Shown here: in pieces, positions 27,434-35,722 of the stretch
How positions within the stretch are numbered: position 1 is the first letter of the stretch
Layout of the letters: each line of letters opens with the position of its first letter
NCBI RefSeq assembly: GCF_001936115.1
Contig: NZ_MPDM01000003.1
Coordinates: 386 to 64,385 of the forward strand
Source: Boudabousia marimammalium
Lineage (GTDB): Bacteria; Actinomycetota; Actinomycetes; Actinomycetales; Actinomycetaceae
DNA: 64,000 nt
Reading direction: 5' to 3'
Notes under the pieces: generated by a model
Seen by the model: the letters and a program-made list of their open reading frames with translations, nothing else
The model's database searches: none
Told to the model about the DNA's origin: nothing
Program-made: the position numbers and the translations under genes

Positions 27434-27539
27434 CTTCTAAATATCTCTTATCAAATCCCGAATCAACAGCTAAACTTATAGGTAGTAGAAAATATGAACT
27501 ATCGCAGAGGATAGTTTTCCGCAGGCAAAGGAGCTTGGT

Positions 27540-30500
27540 ATGGCATACCGGATACTGAAAAAGACACGGTTAATTGCTTGGGGAGCGGCAACCGTCGCCC
27601 TCATAGTCCCGGCAGCAATGATTCCGAATGTCGCTGTTGCGGAGCCTGACCCGAATGCGCAGACAATCACAACTGTGCTGAATGCTTTAGCGGACACCAC
27701 GCTACAGGCATGGGCGGGTGAAAAAATCCAGAGCATGAATGCTAAGCCCTACGTGGCCGCGCTACAACCGAATGGGCATGGGTACTTCGGAGAACAATTC
27801 GACTCCACCAACACTGGTGACGGCACCGATGCCAAGACTGGCATGGTGACATTCAACCTGTCGGCTTTTGACGAAGCACCACAAAATGCAATCTTGCGAC
27901 TCTCCTATTTAGGTTGGGCTGGCGGCCATGTTCCTTCAGCCACAGACACCAATACAATCAAGGTGATCGCAGTTGATGACACCAGCTGCACAAATAACGC
28001 CAGCTCCTGCCCGACGGGACAAGCTACCTGGGCGACTCGCCCACGCTTCTCTGGTGAAGATGGGCGAGCGATAGCAGAGTCTCAGCCTTTCGCGTTCGGG
28101 TCCACCCGCTACGCAGACTCAATGGTCGTGCACTCTAGTACGCCAGTCGACCTCGATGTCACCGCGATTATTGCTGAAGAATTTGCCAAAGGGCCAGACC
28201 ATAAAGTGGTCACATTTGTGATTGGCGAAAGTAAGCACTACGATATTCGATTTGCTAGTACCGAAGGCGCTGGATCGCTTAGCGGAGCAAACCAAGATAT
28301 GGGTCCCAAGCTCACAGTTACTACCAAAGCAAAGGGTGAATACCTCAGTGTCACTGCTCCGACCAAGACGCGATACCAAGCGGGGGAGAGCTTTGATCCC
28401 ACAGGACTTACCGTAAGGCTGGTAAACACAGCGGACGGGTCAGAAACCGTATTGACTGAAAACCAGTACACCCTCAGTGGAACCGACTACGATACCAATC
28501 AGGTGGGTGGGCATCCCATCACCGTGACATCCAATGATGACCACGCTTTGTCTGCAACCTTCCTCATCTACACTGTTGTTGCAAACGACACCGAAGACGC
28601 CCTCGATACTAGCCGAGACAATTTCCTCTGGTACCTGAAACCCGCCTCTCAAACCAAACTTCGTCTGCCTGCAGGTAGCATCGGACAGGGTGATAACAAC
28701 CAATGGCAACAGACGACACTGCCTGTCGGTAACGGAAAGATCGGCGGCACAGTTTGGGGTGAAATCGGCACTGAACGAATCACTTTTAATGAGGAAACCC
28801 TCTGGACTGGTGGGCCCGGCACCACCTCTAACTACAACGGCGGCAACAACCGTAACAAGGGTAGAGACGGCCTCACTTTGCGTAGCCTCAACCGCCAACT
28901 AGCCGCGGGAGCAGACACAGTCAATCCGCACGGGCTCACCGGCGGTGAAGATGCCCGGCAGCAAGGTTCCTACCAAAACTGGGGAAACATCTTCATTGAC
29001 TACGGTTTCGGAAACAACACTACATTCAGTGAATACCGCCGCGACCTGAACCTTGATAAGGGAATAGCCAGCGTTTCGTTCAAGCACGACGGCAAGAAGT
29101 ACACTCGCGAATACTTTGCTTCTAACCCCGACAATGTGATGGTCTCAAGACTGAAGGCAGAAGACGGAGCCGAACTCAACCTGAAGATTAGCCTAAACCC
29201 AAACCCGGGCTTCTCTAAAACCGATGCCAGCACTAAAGTCAACGGCGACATACTTACCGTTAAGGGTGCTTTGGGCAACAACGGCTTAATCTACAACTCC
29301 AAAATCAAAGCAATCGTGGATCAGGGAACCGTAGGAGCAAGCAAGGATGGTGAATCACTGACCGTCAGCGGCGCCAGCGTAGTCACCCTTTACATTGCTG
29401 CGGCCACTGACTATAAACAGGTATACCCCAACTACCGCACCGGCGAAGATGCTGAGCAGGTGGACCTGCGGGTTGCTAAGAATATCCAAGATGCAGCTAA
29501 CAAAGGCTACGGTGCGGTTCGTGACGCGCATGTGGCCGACCACGAAGCGCTCTACCACAGGGTCTCCCTTGACCTTGGTCAAAGCAAACTAGCAGCGAAC
29601 GAAGAACTAAACACTGAGAAACTGCTAGATGTCTATAATGCGGGGACCGCAACACCAGCACAGAAGCGAGAACTAGAAACCAAGGTCTACCAGTATGGCC
29701 GCTATCTGACCATTGGCTCCTCCCGTGAGAACAGCCAATTGCCAGCTAACCTGCAAGGCATCTGGTCATCCACGGCTGACGACAATGCACACGGTCGCAC
29801 ACCTTGGGGCTCTGACTTCCACATGAATGTCAATCTGCAGATGAACTACTGGCCGACCTACTCTGCCAACCTTGCGGAGCTGGCTAAACCCCTGATTTCC
29901 TATGCGACCGGGTTGGTCGAACCAGGACGCGTTACTGCCAAGATTTACGCTGGCGCGAATACTGCCCCCGGTACGCCGGTGGGTGAAGGGCAAGGCTACA
30001 TGGTTCACACGGAGAATACTGCCTACGGGTGGACGACCCCCGGTGCCGCCTTCTCATGGGGCTGGAGTCCAGCCGCAATGCCTTGGTTACTGCAGAACGT
30101 GTACGAAGCATACGAATACAGTGGCGACAAGGGACAGCTCGAATCAGAGATTTATCCGCTGCTTAAGGAAGAGTCGAACTTCTACGTTGACTACATGCTG
30201 CACAAGGGATTCTTGCCAGCCTCTGACGGTACCCCGCGGCTGACGACTGGTGTTGCTTACTCGGCAGAGCACGGTCCGCAGGGCACTGATGGAAACGCCT
30301 ACGAAAGCTCCCTAGTATGGCAGATGCTTAACGACGCAATCGAGTCTGCTCAAGCGCTAGGCGTAGACGATAGTCTAGTTGGAAACCTAGAAAACTGTAG
30401 CGTTGACAACTGGGCGAAGGACGACTCCGGTCGTTTCATTGATGGTAGTGCAAACCGATCATGGTCTTGTGCGCAGAACCTGCTCAAACCTATCGAGGTA

Positions 30501-31961
30501 GGCGCTAGCGGACAGATTAAAGAATGGTACTTCGAAGGTGAGCTTGGTAAGAAGCTTGACGGCTCTCCGATTCCGAGCTATCAGGTCAACCACCGGCATA
30601 TGTCCCATATGCTGGGTCTATTCCCCGGTGACCTAATCACAGTTGATAACCCCACTTACATGGATGCCGCCAAGACCTCGATGACCTATCGTGGTGATGA
30701 TGCTACCGGTTGGGGAGTTGGGCAGCGCATCAATGCGTGGGCCCGCACCGGTGATGGCAACCATGCGTATCAACTGATTGAAAAGCAGCTCAAGAACGCG
30801 ATGTACGCGAACCTCTTTGATGTACACCCTCCGTTCCAGATCGATGGAAACTTCGGAAACACCTCTGGCGTCAACGAAATGCTGATGCAGTCGAACTCCA
30901 CATTTGTTGGTACCGACGGGAAGAAGTACCAGAACTACACCAATATCCTGCCTGCCTTGCCTGACCAATGGGCAGATGGAAAGATACGCGGACTGGTTGC
31001 TCGCGGGGCCTTCACAGTTGGTATCGATTGGGAAGCTGGAGAAGCGGAGCGCATTCTTCTACACTCTGGAAAGGGAAATCAGGCTGCGATTAAGATTACC
31101 GAGGGCGGATCCAAGGAATACCAGGTGACGATGCTGCCGGTGGTTGCTGGTTCCGGTAGCTCTTTCCGTAATGCGCTCGCCCCTGAAGCTGTGCCTCACA
31201 AAACTGTCACTAATTCGGCAGGGGAGACCCTCCTAGTGTTCAACACGACTGCTGGTGCTAACTATCTAGTTGCTGAAAAACCTCCTGTCGTGCCGGTAAC
31301 AGCAATTGCAGTATCGGGTAAGCCTGCAATGAACGAAGGCGAAACCCAAGCTCTCACTGTTGAGGTATCCCCAGAAACGGCCACGGATAAGACGGTAACT
31401 TGGGTGTCTTCGGATTCGGAGGTCGCCGCCGTCGACGCTAGTGGTATGGTTACGGCAGTTAAAGCTGGAACTGTTACCATCTCCGCGACTTCACTTTCAG
31501 CCCCGAATGTAGTTGGATCTTTCGAGATTGAGGTCAGCGCGGTTGCCTCGCCGGAGAGTCCTGAGCCTGGGGTAAGCCCGGAGACGGTGGAGAGTCCTGA
31601 GCCTGGGGTAAGCCCGGAGACGGTGGAGAGTCCTGAGCCTGGGGTAAGCCCGGAGACGGTGGAGAGTCCTGAGCCTGGGGTAAGCCCGGAGACGGTGGAG
31701 AGTCCTGAGCCGAACCCGACTCAAGAGAATCCTGATAGCTCGGTAACCAATGAGACGCCTGAGACCCCTGAACCGGATGCTAGCACGGAAGATGCCGCTG
31801 CAGAAAGCGTTGCTGTGTCAACACCTGACGGTAAAGCTAAGGTGCCCACGGCTGCTGCACTCAGCGCCACCGGTGTGAATGGAATGTTGGTTTCGGTGAT
31901 CTCTTGGTCGCTACTGTTGCTTGGAGTGATACTGCTCGCCAACCGGAAGCGGAGCGTCTAA
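27540..31961 (+). CDS. Secreted, wall-anchored alpha-L-fucosidase (GH95)
   Basis: 1473 residues. It has a signal peptide (about 1-34), a DNRLRE/CBM-like beta domain (50-245), a bacterial Ig-like domain (about 260-345), then the GH95 catalytic region (about 360-1235). Residues matching Bifidobacterium AfcA are visible: NVNLQMNYW (N763, N765), the acid in YSAEHGP (E910) and FQIDGNFG (D1102). A BIG2-type domain (1250-1340) precedes a Pro/Glu-rich wall-spanning repeat. The tail has a sortase-like LSATG, a hydrophobic helix and RKR. It should release terminal alpha-1,2-fucose from host glycans outside the cell, matching the lacto-N-biose genes elsewhere. It ends four bases before the convergent hemH. 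Confidence 0.92.
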   Translation: MAYRILKKTRLIAWGAATVALIVPAAMIPNVAVAEPDPNAQTITTVLNALADTTLQAWAGEKIQSMNAKPYVAALQPNGHGYFGEQFDSTNTGDGTDAKTGMVTFNLSAFDEAPQNAILRLSYLGWAGGHVPSATDTNTIKVIAVDDTSCTNNASSCPTGQATWATRPRFSGEDGRAIAESQPFAFGSTRYADSMVVHSSTPVDLDVTAIIAEEFAKGPDHKVVTFVIGESKHYDIRFASTEGAGSLSGANQDMGPKLTVTTKAKGEYLSVTAPTKTRYQAGESFDPTGLTVRLVNTADGSETVLTENQYTLSGTDYDTNQVGGHPITVTSNDDHALSATFLIYTVVANDTEDALDTSRDNFLWYLKPASQTKLRLPAGSIGQGDNNQWQQTTLPVGNGKIGGTVWGEIGTERITFNEETLWTGGPGTTSNYNGGNNRNKGRDGLTLRSLNRQLAAGADTVNPHGLTGGEDARQQGSYQNWGNIFIDYGFGNNTTFSEYRRDLNLDKGIASVSFKHDGKKYTREYFASNPDNVMVSRLKAEDGAELNLKISLNPNPGFSKTDASTKVNGDILTVKGALGNNGLIYNSKIKAIVDQGTVGASKDGESLTVSGASVVTLYIAAATDYKQVYPNYRTGEDAEQVDLRVAKNIQDAANKGYGAVRDAHVADHEALYHRVSLDLGQSKLAANEELNTEKLLDVYNAGTATPAQKRELETKVYQYGRYLTIGSSRENSQLPANLQGIWSSTADDNAHGRTPWGSDFHMNVNLQMNYWPTYSANLAELAKPLISYATGLVEPGRVTAKIYAGANTAPGTPVGEGQGYMVHTENTAYGWTTPGAAFSWGWSPAAMPWLLQNVYEAYEYSGDKGQLESEIYPLLKEESNFYVDYMLHKGFLPASDGTPRLTTGVAYSAEHGPQGTDGNAYESSLVWQMLNDAIESAQALGVDDSLVGNLENCSVDNWAKDDSGRFIDGSANRSWSCAQNLLKPIEVGASGQIKEWYFEGELGKKLDGSPIPSYQVNHRHMSHMLGLFPGDLITVDNPTYMDAAKTSMTYRGDDATGWGVGQRINAWARTGDGNHAYQLIEKQLKNAMYANLFDVHPPFQIDGNFGNTSGVNEMLMQSNSTFVGTDGKKYQNYTNILPALPDQWADGKIRGLVARGAFTVGIDWEAGEAERILLHSGKGNQAAIKITEGGSKEYQVTMLPVVAGSGSSFRNALAPEAVPHKTVTNSAGETLLVFNTTAGANYLVAEKPPVVPVTAIAVSGKPAMNEGETQALTVEVSPETATDKTVTWVSSDSEVAAVDASGMVTAVKAGTVTISATSLSAPNVVGSFEIEVSAVASPESPEPGVSPETVESPEPGVSPETVESPEPGVSPETVESPEPGVSPETVESPEPNPTQENPDSSVTNETPETPEPDASTEDAAAESVAVSTPDGKAKVPTAAALSATGVNGMLVSVISWSLLLLGVILLANRKRSV
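31554..31711 (+). repeat. 36-bp tandem repeat array in the fucosidase gene
   Basis: Four identical 36-bp units start at 31554, 31590, 31626 and 31662, with a 14-base partial unit from 31698. Each encodes ESPEPGVSPETV, so the array keeps frame and forms an extended wall-spanning stalk. Perfect identity implies recent expansion and likely copy-number variation between strains. Confidence 0.95.
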
Positions 31962-31965
31962 CCAA

Positions 31966-32964
31966 TCAACCCTTAGGACACAAGGAGGCGTACAGCTCAG
32001 CGAGCATGTGCGCCCCTTGCTGTCCATCGGGGGGAGCTAAGCGCCTAAAAGCCTCTCCGCCTGCCTGATGGAACTGTTCAGCATTGAGAGAGTCCATCTC
32101 ATAGATGGTCTCCAAGCAGTCAGCAAAGAAACCAGGGTTCACAACCAGAATCTTTCGTTTCCCTTCGGCCGGAAGCTGTGCCATTCGGTCAATAGTTGCC
32201 GGTTCCAGCCACTTTCCTGGTCCAAACTTTGATTGGAAAGTCTCTTCCCAGTAAACATCTACACCTTGCTTGTGCAATTCTTCCATTATTGCTATAGCAG
32301 TGGAATGGCATTGCCCTTGGTATTCAATCGGATTGTGTGCTTTTCGCTTTGGGACGCCGTGCCATGAAAAAATTACCGCGTCAACTGGCTCTTCTGCCAG
32401 CTCCCGCTTAATTTCTCCGACGTACCAGTTCACATAAGACGGTAGTGTCGGCCAAGAGAGAGCAGTCAAATGAGGGGTATCGTTTCCTTCCGATTTTGCG
32501 GCTTGGACACCCCAATTAACCCGATCTAAAACAGATTCGACCGTCACCGGTGCATACTGAGGGTAGGTTGGGAGCACCGTAATGTGGTTACACTCAGAAG
32601 CCAGCTCACGGTACACATCGACCAGATTTGGGCTGCCGTACTGGTAGGCTTCTTCGACTCGCGCATGCGGCAACAAGTTTCGTAGATATTGGACTTGACT
32701 GCTGGTAATAGCACGCAAGGGGGATCCTTCGCTGGTCCAAATCGCCTCGTATTGGGATAGGACTTCCCGAGGACGTTTCCGCAACAAAGGGCCATGCAAA
32801 ATAGGTAACCAAAGTAAACGCGGAAAATCCACTACCCGAGGATCTGATAGAAACTCTCTCAAGAAATCGCGGATTGCCGCTTCTGTGGGCTCGAGCGGAG
32901 ACCCTAAAGCGACGACGATAATTCCTTCAGAACCATTGACTTCTGGGACAGTAGACCTAGCCAT
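31966..32964 (-). CDS. hemH: Ferrochelatase
   Basis: 332 residues of the HemH/CpfC family, which inserts iron into a porphyrin. It begins with the family-type IIVVALGSPLEP segment, has the active-site region AVIFSWHGVPKRK with the catalytic histidine, and ends near the LNAEQFHQAGG segment. Actinobacterial enzymes usually act on coproporphyrin III. No other haem synthesis gene is in the window, so it may be an orphan used for salvaged porphyrin. It could also work in reverse to free iron, but that is speculation. Convergent with the fucosidase, divergent from the LytTR gene. Confidence 0.9.
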   Translation of the reverse strand: MARSTVPEVNGSEGIIVVALGSPLEPTEAAIRDFLREFLSDPRVVDFPRLLWLPILHGPLLRKRPREVLSQYEAIWTSEGSPLRAITSSQVQYLRNLLPHARVEEAYQYGSPNLVDVYRELASECNHITVLPTYPQYAPVTVESVLDRVNWGVQAAKSEGNDTPHLTALSWPTLPSYVNWYVGEIKRELAEEPVDAVIFSWHGVPKRKAHNPIEYQGQCHSTAIAIMEELHKQGVDVYWEETFQSKFGPGKWLEPATIDRMAQLPAEGKRKILVVNPGFFADCLETIYEMDSLNAEQFHQAGGEAFRRLAPPDGQQGAHMLAELYASLCPKG

Positions 32965-33211
32965 TTAAGACCTCTTTGTGGAAAGTGTCATTAAAACACT
33001 ATAACAATAGCCCAGAGTCGATAGGTTTGCAGACAATGATCGCATAGGCGTGCCCCTTGTGAAAGCAAATTTGTCGCATTCAGCTCCGCATACGCAGCTG
33101 GGCGGACCGGATAGGCAGATATGCTTGTTGGGGGACTGAAGGACTGGTTTACTGGAACTAGAAAGCAATTCAAAGCTGATTTCGAATAGAACCAAGAACA
33201 GGATGAAAACC

Positions 33212-33673
33212 ATGAAATTCAGTCTGGAAATTCGCTCCGACATAGGAGAGCCCGAAGTGGTGGTGATTGCTCCGGAGTGGAGCACAGAGCTGGATAGCTT
33301 ACGAAGCTACGTGCTTGATCTGGATGAAGGGGGCACCCAGGTTGAATCAATGCGACTGGTGGGAATCGACGGCGGAAATGCGACGCTGATAAAACCTTCT
33401 CAGATAATGCGAATCCGCACTCAAGACCGAAATATCTATGCAGATACTAGGCAGGGGAGCTGGAGGCTGAAACAGCGTCTAAGAGAACTTGAAGAAACCC
33501 TTCCCGCGGAGGACTTTATCCGCATTAACCAAGGGGAGATAGTCAATCTCAGCTTTGTCTCTAGGATGGATTTATCTCTTTCCGGAACGATTGCTTTGAC
33601 ATTGCTTGACGGTACTAAATGTTTTGTTTCTAGGCGCTCGCTCAAGCGCTTCAAGTCTGCCCTAAAACTCTAA
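33212..33673 (+). CDS. LytTR-domain transcription regulator
   Basis: About 153 residues. An N-terminal region of 45-50 residues without a receiver signature precedes a LytTR DNA-binding domain: IMRIRTQDRNIYADTRQGSW, EDFIRINQGEIVNLSFV and the ending CFVSRRSLKRFKSALK. The start at 33212 has AGGA eight bases upstream; an earlier ATG at 33203 overlaps that site. It is followed 27 bases later by a four-helix DUF3021-type membrane protein. This is the pairing of LytTR Regulatory Systems, where a membrane partner holds the regulator inactive. Divergent from ferrochelatase. Confidence 0.85.
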   Translation: MKFSLEIRSDIGEPEVVVIAPEWSTELDSLRSYVLDLDEGGTQVESMRLVGIDGGNATLIKPSQIMRIRTQDRNIYADTRQGSWRLKQRLRELEETLPAEDFIRINQGEIVNLSFVSRMDLSLSGTIALTLLDGTKCFVSRRSLKRFKSALKL

Positions 33674-33700
33674 CTATCCCATCCTAGAAAGGAAGAACCC

Positions 33701-34192
33701 ATGAATACCCATAAAACCGACCGAATGATGTCTCCCAACAAGACTTTCACTCCACTCAACTTGATGCTGGGAGCTCTAACCGGATTGGCGATTGGCGTTA
33801 CACTGGAGCTAGTATTCTCGTTTGCCATCTCCAACCAGTACACCGCAGGGTTACCCAGCTATCTCGATAGCTTCGGAAACCAAAACGTGGCAGTGCTCAT
33901 GTCTCGCGGGATCTACATGATGCTAGGTGTTGGTATGCAGCTGCTCTCTGGCTTGTATGATAGCGACCGTTTCTCGCTCATGTCAGCGACTGTGCTCCAT
34001 TACCTTGGTGTTAGCTTCTTACTATCGGGCGCTGGCTTGTTCCTCAAATGGGTGGAATGGGGCTGGTCGATATTAGGGTTTCTTCAGGTAACGACACTAA
34101 TCTATCTGTGCATTTGGGTTGCCATGTGGCTTAAAATGCGAAGCCAAATCAGAAAAGCAAATCAGAAAATTGCCGAAAGGAAGTTGTCTTAA
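33701..34192 (+). CDS. DUF3021-type four-helix membrane protein
   Basis: 163 residues with four hydrophobic segments (about 20-45, 68-85, 97-115, 122-145) and a basic C-terminal tail. DUF3021 proteins are regularly encoded next to LytTR regulators. The likely role is to sense a membrane or extracellular signal and control the upstream regulator. The ribosome site AAAGGAAG is at normal spacing. No enzyme motif is visible. Confidence 0.75.
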   Translation: MNTHKTDRMMSPNKTFTPLNLMLGALTGLAIGVTLELVFSFAISNQYTAGLPSYLDSFGNQNVAVLMSRGIYMMLGVGMQLLSGLYDSDRFSLMSATVLHYLGVSFLLSGAGLFLKWVEWGWSILGFLQVTTLIYLCIWVAMWLKMRSQIRKANQKIAERKLS

Positions 34193-34215
34193 GCTGAAGA
34201 ATGTCCGAGCCGCCA

Positions 34216-34248
34216 GACAGCTCAGCCGATAATCCGGCTGAGTCTGTC
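34216..34248 (+). terminator. Hairpin between DUF3021 and the SAM hydrolase gene
   Basis: GACAG plus CTCAGCCG (34216-34228) pairs with CGGCTGAG plus CTGTC (34235-34248, one bulged T). No T-run follows. It may be a weak terminator or leader element; it does not match a SAM riboswitch consensus that I recognise. Confidence 0.5.
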
Positions 34249-34305
34249 ACGGATTTGTGTGATTGGGTACTCGAGATTTTATTTCTCTTGTGAGAGAATG
34301 AACAG

Positions 34306-35145
34306 GTGCAGAGTTTAGTATTACAATCGGATTTCGGTCTTCAAGACGGTGCAGTAGCGGCCATGTACGGAGTCGCAGTTGGACAGTGCGACAAACTCAG
34401 AATCTGCGATTTGACGCACAATATCCCGCCCTATGACATTTGGGAAGCCTCATACAGGTTGGCACAAACCCTAGCATATTGGCCTGCGGGCACTGTCTTT
34501 GTGTCAGTGGTTGACCCTGGAGTTGGCTCTGAACGACTATCTGTAGTTGCAAAAACTAAGCAAGGGCACTACATCGTTACTCCAGATAACGGAACACTAA
34601 CCCATGTAAAACTGATTTACGGCATTGAAGCTGTTCGCCAAATCGATGAGACCAAGAACCGGCTTGGCGGTTCGGAAGCTTCCTACACCTTCCATGGACG
34701 TGATGTCTATGCGTACACTGGGGCTCGCCTAGCAGCCGGGCTGATCGATTTTACCGAGGTCGGTCCAGAAATTGATGTAGCTAAAGTGATTGCGCTTCCG
34801 GTGGATCCACCGGACATTGAAGGGGACCTCGTCTCAGGAACAATTGACGCCCTCGATGTCAGGTATGGGTCGTTATGGACTTCCGTGCCACGCCAGCTTT
34901 TCCATCAGCTCGGTATAAAATTTGGTGACCGTGTACAGTTGCGGATTTACCATGATGGGCGGATTGTCCATTCAAACCAGCTGAAATATGTGCCTAGCTT
35001 TGCGGCAGTCGAGTTAGGTGAATCCCTCCTGTACATAAACTCGCTAGACCGAGTCGCAGTAGCTATTAACCGCGGCAGTTATGCACGGGCATTCAATATC
35101 GGACCAGGTGCTGACTGGAAAGTCACCCTCGAACTTGTCAAATAA
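34306..35145 (+). CDS. S-adenosylmethionine hydrolase (SAM hydroxide adenosyltransferase, DUF62)
   Basis: 279 residues. The D-R-H set of the hydroxide adenosyltransferases is present: D70 and R77 in VDPGVGSER and H130 in FHGRD, unlike fluorinase or chlorinase. N-terminal SDFGLQDG and TPDNGTLT complete the pattern. The enzyme splits SAM with water into adenosine and methionine. It starts at a GTG with a weak ribosome site, and the ECF transporter genes follow at 23 bases or less, so the four form one operon. The link suggests use of an imported adenosyl, purine or methionine-type compound; the true substrate is unknown. Confidence 0.87.
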   Translation: MQSLVLQSDFGLQDGAVAAMYGVAVGQCDKLRICDLTHNIPPYDIWEASYRLAQTLAYWPAGTVFVSVVDPGVGSERLSVVAKTKQGHYIVTPDNGTLTHVKLIYGIEAVRQIDETKNRLGGSEASYTFHGRDVYAYTGARLAAGLIDFTEVGPEIDVAKVIALPVDPPDIEGDLVSGTIDALDVRYGSLWTSVPRQLFHQLGIKFGDRVQLRIYHDGRIVHSNQLKYVPSFAAVELGESLLYINSLDRVAVAINRGSYARAFNIGPGADWKVTLELVK

Positions 35146-35168
35146 TCCAACTACGCAGGAGACAAACC

Positions 35169-35720
35169 ATGAAGAAGACTGATCCAATCACTCAGGTCGT
35201 TGCCATTGGCATCGGCGCTGCACTGTTCTTTGTCCTTGGACGCTTCCTTTCGATTCCTTCGCCGATTCCCAATACCTCAATCAGTATTCAGTATGCCGTC
35301 TTGGCGGTATTCGCTGTACTGTTCGGTCCCCTAGTTGGGGTAGCTGCTGGAGCTATCGGACACGTGCTCGTTGACGCAACCGGCTACGGAATCTGGGCTT
35401 CATGGGAAATCGCCACTGCAGTTTTCGGGCTCACCCTCGGCCTCGTGATGCTAAACAATAAAATCCGCGAGGGCGTGCTCCCGGGTAAAGATCTTGTTAA
35501 GTTCAATCTAGCAGTCGTAATTGCACATGCGGTTGCGTGGCTGGTGGTCGCGCCCCTCGGTGACATATTGATCTACTCTGAGCCAGCCAACAAGGTATTC
35601 GTGCAAGGCGCCTTCGCTTTCGCTTCGAACGCTGTCACTACCTGTGTTTTGGGTACCATCATTTTGCTGGCATACGCCCGGACCCGCACTAAATCAGGTT
35701 CACTCTCATTGGAGAAGTAG
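35169..35720 (+). CDS. ECF transporter substrate-binding (S) component, UPF0397-like
   Basis: 183 residues, about six hydrophobic segments, starting with a basic cluster and VVAIGIGAALFFVLGRFLSI. That start and the SPIPNTSISIQYAVLA stretch recall the UPF0397/riboflavin-type S-component family, but the ligand cannot be read from sequence. It binds the substrate and docks on the EcfT-EcfA complex encoded by the next two genes. Ribosome site CAGGAGA. Its stop codon is directly followed by the unusual ATT start of the ATPase gene. Confidence 0.85.
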   Translation: MKKTDPITQVVAIGIGAALFFVLGRFLSIPSPIPNTSISIQYAVLAVFAVLFGPLVGVAAGAIGHVLVDATGYGIWASWEIATAVFGLTLGLVMLNNKIREGVLPGKDLVKFNLAVVIAHAVAWLVVAPLGDILIYSEPANKVFVQGAFAFASNAVTTCVLGTIILLAYARTRTKSGSLSLEK

Positions 35721-35722
35721 AA

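Noticed and set aside
31554-31711. CRISPR-like regular repeats
   Set aside because: The 36-bp units are contiguous, without spacers, and are in-frame protein repeats.
31497-31724. Repetitive antisense frame (RLRTLHRLRAYP units)
   Set aside because: It is only the reverse reading of the 36-bp repeat array.
34193-34305. Possible SAM riboswitch before the SAM hydrolase gene
   Set aside because: One strong hairpin is present, but I cannot find the multi-helix core of SAM-I, SAM-II or SAM-IV classes and the space is short.
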